This document shows positions 13,180 to 21,100 of a stretch of DNA of 31,539 bases, piece after piece (position 1 is the stretch's first letter; every line of letters starts with the position of its first letter). This stretch comes from JANWLD01 sp036276695 (GTDB lineage: Bacteria; Patescibacteriota; Saccharimonadia; Saccharimonadales; 2-12-FULL-41-12): the NCBI GenBank assembly GCA_036276695.1, contig DASUOI010000012.1:1-31539 (forward strand), read 5' to 3'. A program made the position numbers and the translations under genes. The notes beneath the pieces are model-generated. The model was given only the letters and a program-made list of their open reading frames with translations, was not told the origin of the DNA and did no database searches.

Positions 13180-14256
13180 TTATAGTCCTTGGACAATGCG
13201 GACGAGCTGGTCGTTTGAGAAGTTGTTAGCGCCATCCAAGCGATACCATATTCCGTTATCCAGCCAGGTCGCGGAGTTTTTGCTGTTGTAAAGATAAACC
13301 GTTTGCCCATTCTGGTCAATTCTCTCATAATCGTTGCTGTACGGAAGAACATAATTATTAAGCAATGAATCTGAATTCCACTTACTTGGCGTTTGGATTA
13401 TCTCGTAGTCTTTGTTTTCTGATTCAGAACCATAAGTCATTGTCACCACGCCTCTATCTGATTTCAAATTGTTTTGAAGCCCATAACCGTTAGGCGCATA
13501 GCCTGGCAGAGTAGCACTAAAGCCTGCTTTATCACTGGCTAATTTAACTTGTACATATGGAACCGCCTGATAAATAGCGAACCCTATGAGAAAAACCGAT
13601 GTGAAACTTGCTAGGGCATAAGCGAACGTCCTAGATCTCCCCGAGCGAAACTTCTTGCCAGTGTATTCCTCCATATGGGACTGGGCAGAATGAACCGCAG
13701 CTTCTAATGTGCCGGTGAATTGCTCTACCTGGGTAGTGAGATTATTTTCTTCAGGTTGAACAGAGGGAGGCTGGTCTACAACCGGCAGAGGCTTGGAAAC
13801 GAAGGTAGTATCCGATCTTCTTTTCGGGGCTGATTTTGAAAATTTGGTGACTGCGCTGCTTCTTTGTATATGTTTTACTCGTCTAACCCGTTCCCTGGCT
13901 TGTTCATGATGCAAGCCGGCTCTTGGCGGCGGATTATGTTCTGCCGCCGGTTTATATTTTGTTTTTTTAACTGCCGTCCTCATAAGAGTTTTTGGTTTTT
14001 CAACACGATGTCTTCGGTCAGCAGTTTGCCGGCTTACAGCAGCTTTATGCTTTTGCACCGGTTTTTTTAAATCATCATTAATCTCAGTTTCGGTTTTTAC
14101 CTCTATCTTATTTTCTTTCGGTTTGCTGATTATATTAAGTTCGGTTTCAAGAACTTTTTTTTCGTCAATATCGTTAAGGGGCTGCTGGCTGGAAGATAAT
14201 ACCCTTCCAGTCAATTTGTCGTACTTTTTGCCGTTGAATTCAATCGTTGAAGACAT
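13180..14256 (-). CDS. Membrane-anchored protein with DUF4367-like outer domain
   Basis: This 358-aa protein has a long, basic, low-complexity cytoplasmic part (1-205, with many Lys/Arg and Pro). One membrane span follows (about 211-230), then an external domain starting GYAPNGYGL and including VVTMTYGSES, QTVYLYNS and ATWLDNGIWYRL. That pattern (predicted sigma-regulator-like beta domain with a 'tW...G..Y.l' core) resembles DUF4367. No catalytic residues can be pointed to. It shares the architecture of the sortase next door (disordered cytoplasmic region, one span, outer domain). The two genes are convergent, 11 nt apart. Confidence 0.6.
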   Translation of the reverse strand: MSSTIEFNGKKYDKLTGRVLSSSQQPLNDIDEKKVLETELNIISKPKENKIEVKTETEINDDLKKPVQKHKAAVSRQTADRRHRVEKPKTLMRTAVKKTKYKPAAEHNPPPRAGLHHEQARERVRRVKHIQRSSAVTKFSKSAPKRRSDTTFVSKPLPVVDQPPSVQPEENNLTTQVEQFTGTLEAAVHSAQSHMEEYTGKKFRSGRSRTFAYALASFTSVFLIGFAIYQAVPYVQVKLASDKAGFSATLPGYAPNGYGLQNNLKSDRGVVTMTYGSESENKDYEIIQTPSKWNSDSLLNNYVLPYSNDYERIDQNGQTVYLYNSKNSATWLDNGIWYRLDGANNFSNDQLVRIVQGL

Positions 14257-14355
14257 TTTAATAGTTTTTGTTATCTCTAATACTTATGTTTATCTTACTA
14301 TAATAAAACAGTGGTAGACATTAGTAAAGGTCTTTTTGTCTTCGGTAAAAATCGT

Positions 14356-14361
14356 TATAAT
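14356..14361 (+). promoter_or_regulatory. -10 box of the PEGA-domain gene
   Basis: TATAAT at 14356-14361 has only a weak -35 (TTTTTG, 14333-14338, 17-nt spacer). The coding start at 14403 lies about 35 nt beyond the predicted transcription start, so this gene is not leaderless. Confidence 0.5.
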
Positions 14362-14402
14362 GTAGCGTTAGTAATGAATATTACGCATCAGCAAAAACAA
14401 AC

Positions 14403-15890
14403 ATGGATTTTTTAGACCCAAAAAAGAAGCGTTCGCGCCAAATCAGGTTACACATCGGCCATGCATTGATGGTTCTTCTGGTGGCTGTAGCGACTTATCT
14501 TTTGGTGTCTTTTGCCTATGGCTTCAAAATTGACGAAAAAACTGGAGAAGTCATACAAGACGGACTGTTATACATAGATAGCGCACCGGATGGTGCCCAA
14601 TTGAGTATTAATGGAAAATACTATGACGATACAAATACCAGAGTATCCTTACCTGAAGGCGACTACACGATAGATATATCTAAAGAGGGCTACCGCCCAT
14701 GGCACCACAGCTTACGCCTGGAAGGCGGGGAGGTAGAGCGTATAACATATCCAGCACTGTTTCCGAACGTTATAGATCCAACGTCAATAAAAGATTTTGA
14801 TAATAAAATCAGCCTAGCCACCCAAAGTCCTGATAGGCGCTGGGTTATCTTCGCCAGACAGAATGATTTAAATAGCTTCATAGAGTACGACTTGAACGAG
14901 AAGGTTAATGATCTACCGCAATCACAAGAACTGGCTCTTGGCGACAGCTTATTTACCAAAGCAGACGGCAGCCATACGCTTACACTGGTAGAGTGGTCGA
15001 CCGACAATAAGCACTTTTTGCTCAAACACCGATGGAAATCTGGGAGCGAATTCGTCATGATAAATCGCGACAAACCAGAAGAGTCCTTTAACCTATCACG
15101 CCTGCTCAGCAAACAGCCAGATAAAGTTACCATGATAGATAAAAAATTTGATAAGTTGTTTCTTTATAATTCTGCCGACAAAACTTTAGATAAGTACAAT
15201 GTAGCCGACCGTGAATTGACTAGGTTTGCGAATGAGATTCTCAGCTTCAAGCCGCACGGATCAGACAAGGTTTTGCTCAGCAGAATAAACCAAGATAATC
15301 AAAAAATGGCAGAAGTAGTTTTGATAGAAGGAAACAAAGAATACATCATACGAGATGTTCCGGCTATAAAAAACATTCCTCTTGATATAGCTCAATCGGA
15401 CGGAGACTGGTATGCGGCAATAAGCGAGGTTAAAGCAAAGCGAACATTTATATATAAGAACCCTCAGCAACTTTTCGTAGAGAGCCCCAACACCGAAAAT
15501 GTACTTACTATAATGCTGACTAATGATGCGCCGATAGATGACCTTTCCTTTTCGAATAATGCTCGCTTCATATCATCCAGATCCGGACAGCAATTTTCCG
15601 TCTACGACACGGAGAAGAATGAACGATTCAGATACACGATAAAGGATAAATTTTCAGAAGACACGCCGCCAGTCTGGATGGACGGCCATAGAATACAGGC
15701 ATACTCTAAAAGCAAGATAATAGTTTTCGAGTTTGACGGAGCGAATAAACAAACGCTGATAAGCGCCGATCCGTCTCTGCCTATCTTCTTTGACAGAGAC
15801 TACACAGAGCTCTATAGCTTCAATACGCCGGAAGGCGAAAATAGTTCTTCGCTTTTCTTGTCTCAACTCCGTCTTGAAGGCGACAAATAA
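14403..15890 (+). CDS. PEGA-domain surface protein with beta-propeller-like repeats
   Basis: This 495-aa protein has an N-terminal membrane anchor (about residues 18-40). A PEGA domain follows (about 53-100) with the expected 'D..P.GA.L.I.G......T......G.Y.I...K.GY' pattern. The remaining ~380 residues contain recurring beta-rich units with SPD/RWVIFA and FSNNARFISS-like phrases suggestive of WD40/TolB-type blades. PEGA domains are usually extracellular and found in envelope proteins, and ligand binding is unknown. The ATG at 14403 has no clear ribosome-binding site. It is divergent from the DUF4367-like gene, with about 146 bp between them holding AT-rich promoter-like sequence for both. Confidence 0.75.
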   Translation: MDFLDPKKKRSRQIRLHIGHALMVLLVAVATYLLVSFAYGFKIDEKTGEVIQDGLLYIDSAPDGAQLSINGKYYDDTNTRVSLPEGDYTIDISKEGYRPWHHSLRLEGGEVERITYPALFPNVIDPTSIKDFDNKISLATQSPDRRWVIFARQNDLNSFIEYDLNEKVNDLPQSQELALGDSLFTKADGSHTLTLVEWSTDNKHFLLKHRWKSGSEFVMINRDKPEESFNLSRLLSKQPDKVTMIDKKFDKLFLYNSADKTLDKYNVADRELTRFANEILSFKPHGSDKVLLSRINQDNQKMAEVVLIEGNKEYIIRDVPAIKNIPLDIAQSDGDWYAAISEVKAKRTFIYKNPQQLFVESPNTENVLTIMLTNDAPIDDLSFSNNARFISSRSGQQFSVYDTEKNERFRYTIKDKFSEDTPPVWMDGHRIQAYSKSKIIVFEFDGANKQTLISADPSLPIFFDRDYTELYSFNTPEGENSSSLFLSQLRLEGDK

Positions 15891-15924
15891 ACCCGAATAA
15901 GTTCGTGAAGTTCTTTCGCTTAAA

Positions 15925-16794
15925 TCACAAGTTTGTGTTTAGAATAATAAGCCCAGCCGTACCCATAACCGCGGCACTGATTTTCAGCCAAAGCCACTCT
16001 TTTTCCTTGAGTATGAAGTAAGCAGATATCACTACCAAAATTGAGGTAAAGCTGATAAACGCGCTGACTATCGAGGCGTTTCCGCTTAATTTAAGCGCCG
16101 ATACGAAACAAATACCCTTTATAGAACTGGCTAGAGCAAAGCCCAGTATTTTCGGAAAGTGTTTTTTGCTTTTTAGGATTTTCAGATGCTTGCGCTCCGG
16201 CCAGGCCATTAGTGCCATCCAGAACGTTTGCGCCCCCATGCCAAATACCAAGTAAGCTCCGAGGTCTATGCGCGACAGCATCCAGCGTTCATAAACTATC
16301 GATAACCCTGTCAATACAAAGACAGTCAAAGCTATCATCAAGGCGGGAGCTTTGGTCTTGTCATGATGACGCAAGTTGGGCAGGGTAATGACAAATGCAG
16401 AAACTATTATAATAGCTGCTCCAAGCAGCTGCCGTCCGGCGAGACTTTCATGGAGCAAAAGCGTTGCGGCTACTATGGTCACTATAGGCGTAAGGTTGCT
16501 TAGGACCGTAAAATGCCCGGCGTCTACATCCTTGCTGGCTCTAAGGGCTAAAATAATAGTAAGAGGAAACACCCAACTTACCCCGAGCAATATGAATAGA
16601 TTCAGCCAGCCTATGGACAGATTAGGCGACAGGAAATAGGCAACCAGCAGGCCTATCGGATAGTGTATTACTAAAAAGAAAAACCCTGTTACCAATCTTC
16701 TGTGTTCGGCAAGTGATTGGCCAAGTTTTCTTTGAAAAAGGTAAACGGCAGTATTAAGCAATAGGTATGCCGTAAGGAGGAGCTGCCAAGTCAT
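15925..16794 (-). CDS. EamA/DMT-family transporter
   Basis: A 289-aa polytopic membrane protein with about ten hydrophobic spans arranged as two repeats. The hydrophobic pattern and phrases such as HFTVLSNLTPIVTIVAATLLLHE and the second-repeat FISFTSILVVISAYFILKEKEW are typical of EamA/RhaT drug/metabolite transporters. These contain 'l.p....l....l.E' at the end of each half. It probably exports or imports a small metabolite, and the substrate cannot be inferred. The ATG start is 7 nt after a TATAGT -10 box and there is no ribosome-binding site. It is divergent from the TauE/SafE gene. Confidence 0.85.
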   Translation of the reverse strand: MTWQLLLTAYLLLNTAVYLFQRKLGQSLAEHRRLVTGFFFLVIHYPIGLLVAYFLSPNLSIGWLNLFILLGVSWVFPLTIILALRASKDVDAGHFTVLSNLTPIVTIVAATLLLHESLAGRQLLGAAIIIVSAFVITLPNLRHHDKTKAPALMIALTVFVLTGLSIVYERWMLSRIDLGAYLVFGMGAQTFWMALMAWPERKHLKILKSKKHFPKILGFALASSIKGICFVSALKLSGNASIVSAFISFTSILVVISAYFILKEKEWLWLKISAAVMGTAGLIILNTNL

Positions 16795-16837
16795 AGGCTA
16801 GACTATATCATGCAGAGATTAGTATATAGTTATTAGC
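16795..16837. promoter_or_regulatory. 43-bp divergent, doubly leaderless promoter region
   Basis: The minus strand has TATAGT (16807-16802) 7 nt before the transporter ATG. The plus strand has TATAGT (16825-16830) 7 nt before the TauE/SafE GTG at 16838. The two -10 boxes are 17 bp apart, so each polymerase site would cover the other and the two genes may be expressed alternately. Confidence 0.55.
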
Positions 16838-17584
16838 GTGGACATCTTAGAAATTATAATCAGCCTGGTTACTGGCTTAACAGCCGGGTTCATGGCTGCG
16901 ATCACCGCGGGGGCCGGGTTAATAACAATACCTGTGCTTATATTTTTAGGTGTACCGACGAACAGCGCTATTGCAACGAATTCCATGGCTACATTAGGAA
17001 TGTTCGCATCTTCGCTGCCCAGGTATTACGAAGCAAAGCGCGTGAAAATGCGCACTGGTTTAAAACTGATTCCGCTAGCCATAATTGGCGCTATTATAGG
17101 TGCCAATGTCCTTGTTAGGGTTGATGCTGAAGCGCTTACCGTAGTCGTAGGAATATTACTGCTTCTTCTTGTGCCGGCGGTTCTGCTGAACCACGAAAAA
17201 GGGTTAAAAGCATTTAAAGCCGACAGGGAAGAAGTTTTTTCTGGATATTTTCTGTATTTCTTAATAATGATTTACGGTGCTCTTTTAGGTGCTGGGGCAG
17301 GGATATTCGCTATGTACACCTTGGTTTATTTTCTGGGCATGACGTATTTGCAAGCTAAAGCAACTGTTTCGGTACCGGGAATTTTCTTGAATGCTACTGC
17401 ATTTATAATTTTTTATTGGCACGGTCTGATTAACTTTGAGCTTGGCATACCCATGACAATAGGCATGTATCTAGGCGGAGCTATCGGAGCCAAGACCGCA
17501 CTGGAAAAAGGCGATGCTTGGGTAAAGATATTATTTGTGACCGTAATAGCCGCCGCCGGAATAAAATTGCTTTTCTTTCCGTAA
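16838..17584 (+). CDS. TauE/SafE-family (sulfite exporter-like) membrane transporter
   Basis: This 248-aa integral membrane protein has two homologous halves. The first contains GLTAGFMAAITAGAGLITIPVLIFLG with the family's characteristic glycine-rich entry and 'P....A.a.sm....' (PTNSAIATNSMA). The second contains YGALLGAGAGIFAMYTLVYFLGM and QAKATVSVPGIFLN. Family members move sulfite, sulfoacetate or other small anions, and no more specific substrate is visible. The start is GTG at 16838, supported by its distance of 7 nt from the -10. Confidence 0.85.
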   Translation: MDILEIIISLVTGLTAGFMAAITAGAGLITIPVLIFLGVPTNSAIATNSMATLGMFASSLPRYYEAKRVKMRTGLKLIPLAIIGAIIGANVLVRVDAEALTVVVGILLLLLVPAVLLNHEKGLKAFKADREEVFSGYFLYFLIMIYGALLGAGAGIFAMYTLVYFLGMTYLQAKATVSVPGIFLNATAFIIFYWHGLINFELGIPMTIGMYLGGAIGAKTALEKGDAWVKILFVTVIAAAGIKLLFFP

Positions 17585-17685
17585 GCTTAAAATTCTTAAA
17601 ACTCCTGCAGTCGACAAAGTCTTAGTGCAAGATTACAGATTCTCAATTAGACATTATTATAATTTTGTTTTATTGTATATATATC

Positions 17686-18285
17686 ATGACAGAGGCTAGT
17701 TTAGGCGCTATGGCTGAAGTTCGAGTTAGACTGCCCGAGGAACACGTTCAGAAGTTAGTAGACGAAATACAAGGTATGGGTTTTGCGGATAAGTCCGATA
17801 TTGACGTAGTCCCCGCAGAACCTATTGTTACCGAATTTTTCGATGCAGATGAAGGTCCTATAGAAGTCATAACACTGAGCACATTTCAACATTTTGCCAG
17901 ATATATAGAAGCTCGGGACAGTGAAAGAAACCTGGAGAGTGTAGCTACAAGAACCTACAACACTTTGATTCAGCAATTGGATGAAAAACATGTACATAGA
18001 GGACATGCCTCCGGCAACGATAGTAAAGATATTGTTCCGCTCGGTATAAGAGCAGATGATATATTGGAAATCGCTCAAGAGGTAAGAGATGGATCTGAAG
18101 ATGCGCCTTATCTGGGAAGAGGTGGTATGAGTTACTGTTTCGACATCTTTAGTGAAGCTTTTCAGACAAATAGGGAGGCGGACACTGAAGCTGTAAATAA
18201 TAAACTTATTGGATTAGGTACGTCTGCTTTGGCTACTCAGCGTCATGAGCTGGAAATGAGATTCGGCCGAGGTGGACAGGCTTAA
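17686..18285 (+). CDS. Unrecognised 199-aa soluble protein
   Basis: I do not recognise a family. The protein is acidic with no membrane span. It opens with MTEASLGAMAEVRVRLPEEH and contains charged helical segments and a GRGGMSYCFDIFSEAF motif near residue 143. The frame is open from 17665 (TTG), but the ATG at 17686 is the more plausible start. A -10 box TATAAT lies at 17658-17663, giving a leader of about 15 nt without a ribosome-binding site. It stands alone between the TauE/SafE gene and gltX. The 80-bp upstream stretch after 17584 shows no terminator I can support. Confidence 0.65.
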   Translation: MTEASLGAMAEVRVRLPEEHVQKLVDEIQGMGFADKSDIDVVPAEPIVTEFFDADEGPIEVITLSTFQHFARYIEARDSERNLESVATRTYNTLIQQLDEKHVHRGHASGNDSKDIVPLGIRADDILEIAQEVRDGSEDAPYLGRGGMSYCFDIFSEAFQTNREADTEAVNNKLIGLGTSALATQRHELEMRFGRGGQA

Positions 18286-18321
18286 ATAAAGCTATCCTTA
18301 AGAAAAGGTCTCGCTAACTTC

Positions 18322-18330
18322 TGTTAGAAT
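18322..18330 (+). promoter_or_regulatory. Extended -10 promoter of gltX
   Basis: An extended -10 (TG at 18322-18323, one base, TAGAAT 18325-18330) is followed by 6 nt and then the ATG at 18337, with no ribosome-binding site. The small palindrome CTAAC/GTTAG (18314-18327) overlaps it. Confidence 0.55.
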
Positions 18331-18336
18331 AAACCC

Positions 18337-19749
18337 ATGAGTTCCAAAGTGAGAACACGCTTCGCGCCCAGCCCCACGGGCTTTTTGCATGTCGGCGGCG
18401 TGCGCACGGCCATATTCGCCTGGCTGACGGCTAAACAAAGTAGCGGCGAATTCGTACTTCGCATAGAAGATACCGACCAGAAAAGAAAAGTCGAAGGAGC
18501 TGAAGAACATATTATTGAAAGCCTAGCCTGGTTGAACATTAAGTCAGATGAGCCATTAATCAGACAAAGCGACAGAGTCAAGGACGGCATATATAAGAAA
18601 TGGGCTGAGAAATTAATAGAAAATGGCAGAGCCTATGCCGACCCATACACCCCTGAAGAAGTTCAAAAATTCCGCGAGCAAGCCCAGACTGATAAAAAGC
18701 CCTTCCTATACCGCAACAACCGGCCGGAAAATCCACCAAAGTGGGATGGTAAAACACCGCTCCGGTTTAAGGCCGAACCTAAAGAATATGTTACGCATGA
18801 TGAAGTGATGGGTGAAATTAAGACCAGCCCGGAAGTAATAGATGATTTCATACTCATAAAGTCAGATGGCTTCCCGACTTATAATTTCGCCCATATAGTA
18901 GATGATCTGGAAATGGGTATAACGCATGTTATTCGCGGCCAGGAATTCCTGGCTTCTCTCCCAAATTACCGTAATCTTTATGAAGCACTAGGTAAAAAAG
19001 AACCTGTGTTCGTAACCGTGCCGCACATTCTAAACGAACAGGGAAACAAGAAACTGTCCAAACGCGATGGAGCCAAGGACATACTTGAATACCGCGAGCA
19101 AGGTTATTTACCAGAAGCTATGATGAATTTCCTAGCGACACTAGGCTGGAATGACGGTACAGAACAAGAGATTTTCGCACCCCAAGAACTTTTGCAAAAA
19201 TTCCAGCTGGAACAAATACAAAAGGGAAGCGCTCATTTTGACGAAAAAAGACTGGAATGGATAAGTGGCCACCATATCCGAACAAAGCCATTGGATGAGC
19301 TATATGAATTAGTAAAAGATTTTTGGCCGCAAGCGGCAAAAAACTATGATGACAATTATAAGAAAAAAGTTCTGGAGTTAGTGCAGGAACGAATGAAATT
19401 CTTTGCGGAGCTACCGGAACTGACGCAATTCTTCTTTGAAGATTTGCCGGTTAATCCGGAGTTAGTAACCGGTCATAAGCAATTAAAGAAACTATCCAAT
19501 GATGAACTGGAGTCATTACTGGAAAAAGCAAAAGAAACGCTGGAACAAAGCGACTTCAGCCGAGAAGACCTGCAAGAACGCCTAAACCAATTACTAGAAA
19601 CTAGCAGCCAAAAACCAATAGTTCTATTCAGCCTGATTCGTATTTCTACAACCCAAGCTCCAGCTAGTCCTGGTTTAGCTGAAACGCTTGAAGTAATCGG
19701 CAAAGAAACCGCGATAAAAAGAATAGCCAAGCAGTTAAAAGCGCTCTGA
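18337..19749 (+). CDS. gltX: Glutamyl-tRNA synthetase
   Basis: A class I aminoacyl-tRNA synthetase that charges tRNA-Glu (and, in bacteria lacking GlnRS, possibly tRNA-Gln). The 470-aa protein has normal length. It has the HIGH-equivalent HVGG (residues 18-21) in RFAPSPTGFLHVGG, the LRIEDTD glutamate/ATP region (41-47) and the KMSKS-equivalent KLSKR (239-243). An anticodon-binding alpha-helical C-terminus starts after about 320. It is predicted to be leaderless. No gatCAB genes are in the window, so discriminating and non-discriminating types cannot be distinguished. Confidence 0.97.
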   Translation: MSSKVRTRFAPSPTGFLHVGGVRTAIFAWLTAKQSSGEFVLRIEDTDQKRKVEGAEEHIIESLAWLNIKSDEPLIRQSDRVKDGIYKKWAEKLIENGRAYADPYTPEEVQKFREQAQTDKKPFLYRNNRPENPPKWDGKTPLRFKAEPKEYVTHDEVMGEIKTSPEVIDDFILIKSDGFPTYNFAHIVDDLEMGITHVIRGQEFLASLPNYRNLYEALGKKEPVFVTVPHILNEQGNKKLSKRDGAKDILEYREQGYLPEAMMNFLATLGWNDGTEQEIFAPQELLQKFQLEQIQKGSAHFDEKRLEWISGHHIRTKPLDELYELVKDFWPQAAKNYDDNYKKKVLELVQERMKFFAELPELTQFFFEDLPVNPELVTGHKQLKKLSNDELESLLEKAKETLEQSDFSREDLQERLNQLLETSSQKPIVLFSLIRISTTQAPASPGLAETLEVIGKETAIKRIAKQLKAL

Positions 19750-19758
19750 AGCGCACGT

Positions 19759-19788
19759 TTGTCACATCCGGTACCACTAGTGTAAAAT
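19759..19788 (+). promoter_or_regulatory. Predicted leaderless promoter of the DUF3048 gene
   Basis: TTGTCA (19759-19764), an 18-nt spacer and TAAAAT (19783-19788), then exactly 7 nt to ATG 19796. This spacing decides the start in favour of 19796 over the GTG at 19790. Confidence 0.65.
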
Positions 19789-19795
19789 AGTGTTT

Positions 19796-21079
19796 ATGGT
19801 TGATGATATTCGACCGCAGCCTAAAAAGCCGGCGGACGATGGAAACAAAAAGGGCATAGAAGAGCAGTTCCCGGGGATCAAGCCGGATCCGCAAGAGGGT
19901 CTTACTGGTATTTCTTTGATTAAGAATGATTCCGGCAGTGTACAAGCTGCTTCGCCCAGACATAAATACCAGCCCCCTAAAAAAAATAAGAAAACTCCGC
20001 CAAAAAGTTGGAAAGAGAAGTTTTTTAGCCGAGGGCTAGAAGTTTGGCCACACAGCGAAAAGCAAAAGAAGCTCGGCATAGCAATAATAGCCGTCCTTCT
20101 GATTTTCGGCTCTATAACCGCTTACGCGCTTAATAAAATTGCGAATAGGCCGTATGAGATAACTGCTTCTTATGTAGTTTTTAAGCCCAAAACAAGCGAG
20201 CCGTCCCGACTGACAGGCGTTGAAATTCCTATTAAACTTAATAAACGCCATGTTACTTCTGTGATGATAGAAAACAGCCCTGATGCTAGACCGCAGTCTG
20301 GCTTATATAATGCCGGCGTAGTATTTGAAGCAATCGCCGAAGGCGGTATAACGCGTTTTAATGCTTTATATCTGGAAGACAGGCCTGGGTACATAGGCCC
20401 CATAAGGTCAGTCAGGCCTTATTATGTCGATTTAATGCTACCGTTTGATGCGGCATTCGTCCATGCTGGCGGAAGCGGGGATGGGTTAGCCAAAGTCGCT
20501 AGGCTGAAAGTAAAGGATATAGATCATGGCGCCAACGCAGCCGCATTCCAAAGGATAAGCTCCAGGTTCGCACCCCATAATTTGTACAGCTCCATGGATG
20601 CATTAGACAAAGTAAGTAAAAGGCGAGGTTATAAGAAAAGTACCTTTGAAAGCTGGCCTAGACATAAAAAGGAATCCCCAGCAGAGAAAGTTAATGCCGG
20701 CAATATTAATTTTTCTATCTCCGGCCCGCTGTACGATGTTCGCTACGACTATGATAAAAATTCAAATAGCTATAAGCGTATAATGGCCGGGCGACCGCAT
20801 GTGGACGAAAAAGCCAAGAAACAGATTAAACCCAAGGTAGTTATAGCATTGATAATGAAATACCATAACAACGGAATTTACTCGGTCTATAAGACAACTG
20901 GCAGCGGTGATATGTTTGTCTTTCAGAATGGAACAGTTACAAAAGGAACGTGGAATAAATCCGGATCTAAATCGCAATTCAAGTTTACAGATAAAGAGGG
21001 CGAACCTATTTTGTTAAATCCGGGCCAGACATGGGTGACTTTATTAAAGAATTCCGGTGAAGTTAAATTTTCACCTTAG
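19796..21079 (+). CDS. DUF3048-domain membrane-anchored protein (YerB-like)
   Basis: A 427-aa protein with a charged cytoplasmic N-terminus, one membrane span at about residues 88-112 (LGIAIIAVLLIFGSITAYAL) and an outer DUF3048 domain. The diagnostic stretch is RPQSGLYNAGVVFEAIAEGG followed by TRFNALYLED, GPIRSVRPYYVDL and AAFVHAGGSG. The C-terminal half contains the second DUF3048 lobe, with MFVFQNGTVTKGTWNK and GQTWVTLL near the end. The family is a common envelope protein (Bacillus YerB) of unknown biochemical function. It lies 21 nt upstream of the histidine kinase and may be co-transcribed with it. Confidence 0.88.
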   Translation: MVDDIRPQPKKPADDGNKKGIEEQFPGIKPDPQEGLTGISLIKNDSGSVQAASPRHKYQPPKKNKKTPPKSWKEKFFSRGLEVWPHSEKQKKLGIAIIAVLLIFGSITAYALNKIANRPYEITASYVVFKPKTSEPSRLTGVEIPIKLNKRHVTSVMIENSPDARPQSGLYNAGVVFEAIAEGGITRFNALYLEDRPGYIGPIRSVRPYYVDLMLPFDAAFVHAGGSGDGLAKVARLKVKDIDHGANAAAFQRISSRFAPHNLYSSMDALDKVSKRRGYKKSTFESWPRHKKESPAEKVNAGNINFSISGPLYDVRYDYDKNSNSYKRIMAGRPHVDEKAKKQIKPKVVIALIMKYHNNGIYSVYKTTGSGDMFVFQNGTVTKGTWNKSGSKSQFKFTDKEGEPILLNPGQTWVTLLKNSGEVKFSP

Positions 21080-21100
21080 GAAGTAGGAAAAAAATTTATA

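Noticed and set aside
14374..14415. 13-residue upstream ORF overlapping the start of the PEGA-domain gene
   Set aside because: Its codons show no bias, there is no terminator or alternative helix, and the overlap is out of frame; too weak to call.
17601..17620. CTGCAGTCGAC, adjacent PstI and SalI sites as in cloning polylinkers
   Set aside because: No further polylinker or vector sequence flanks it; a chance occurrence in AT-rich intergenic DNA.
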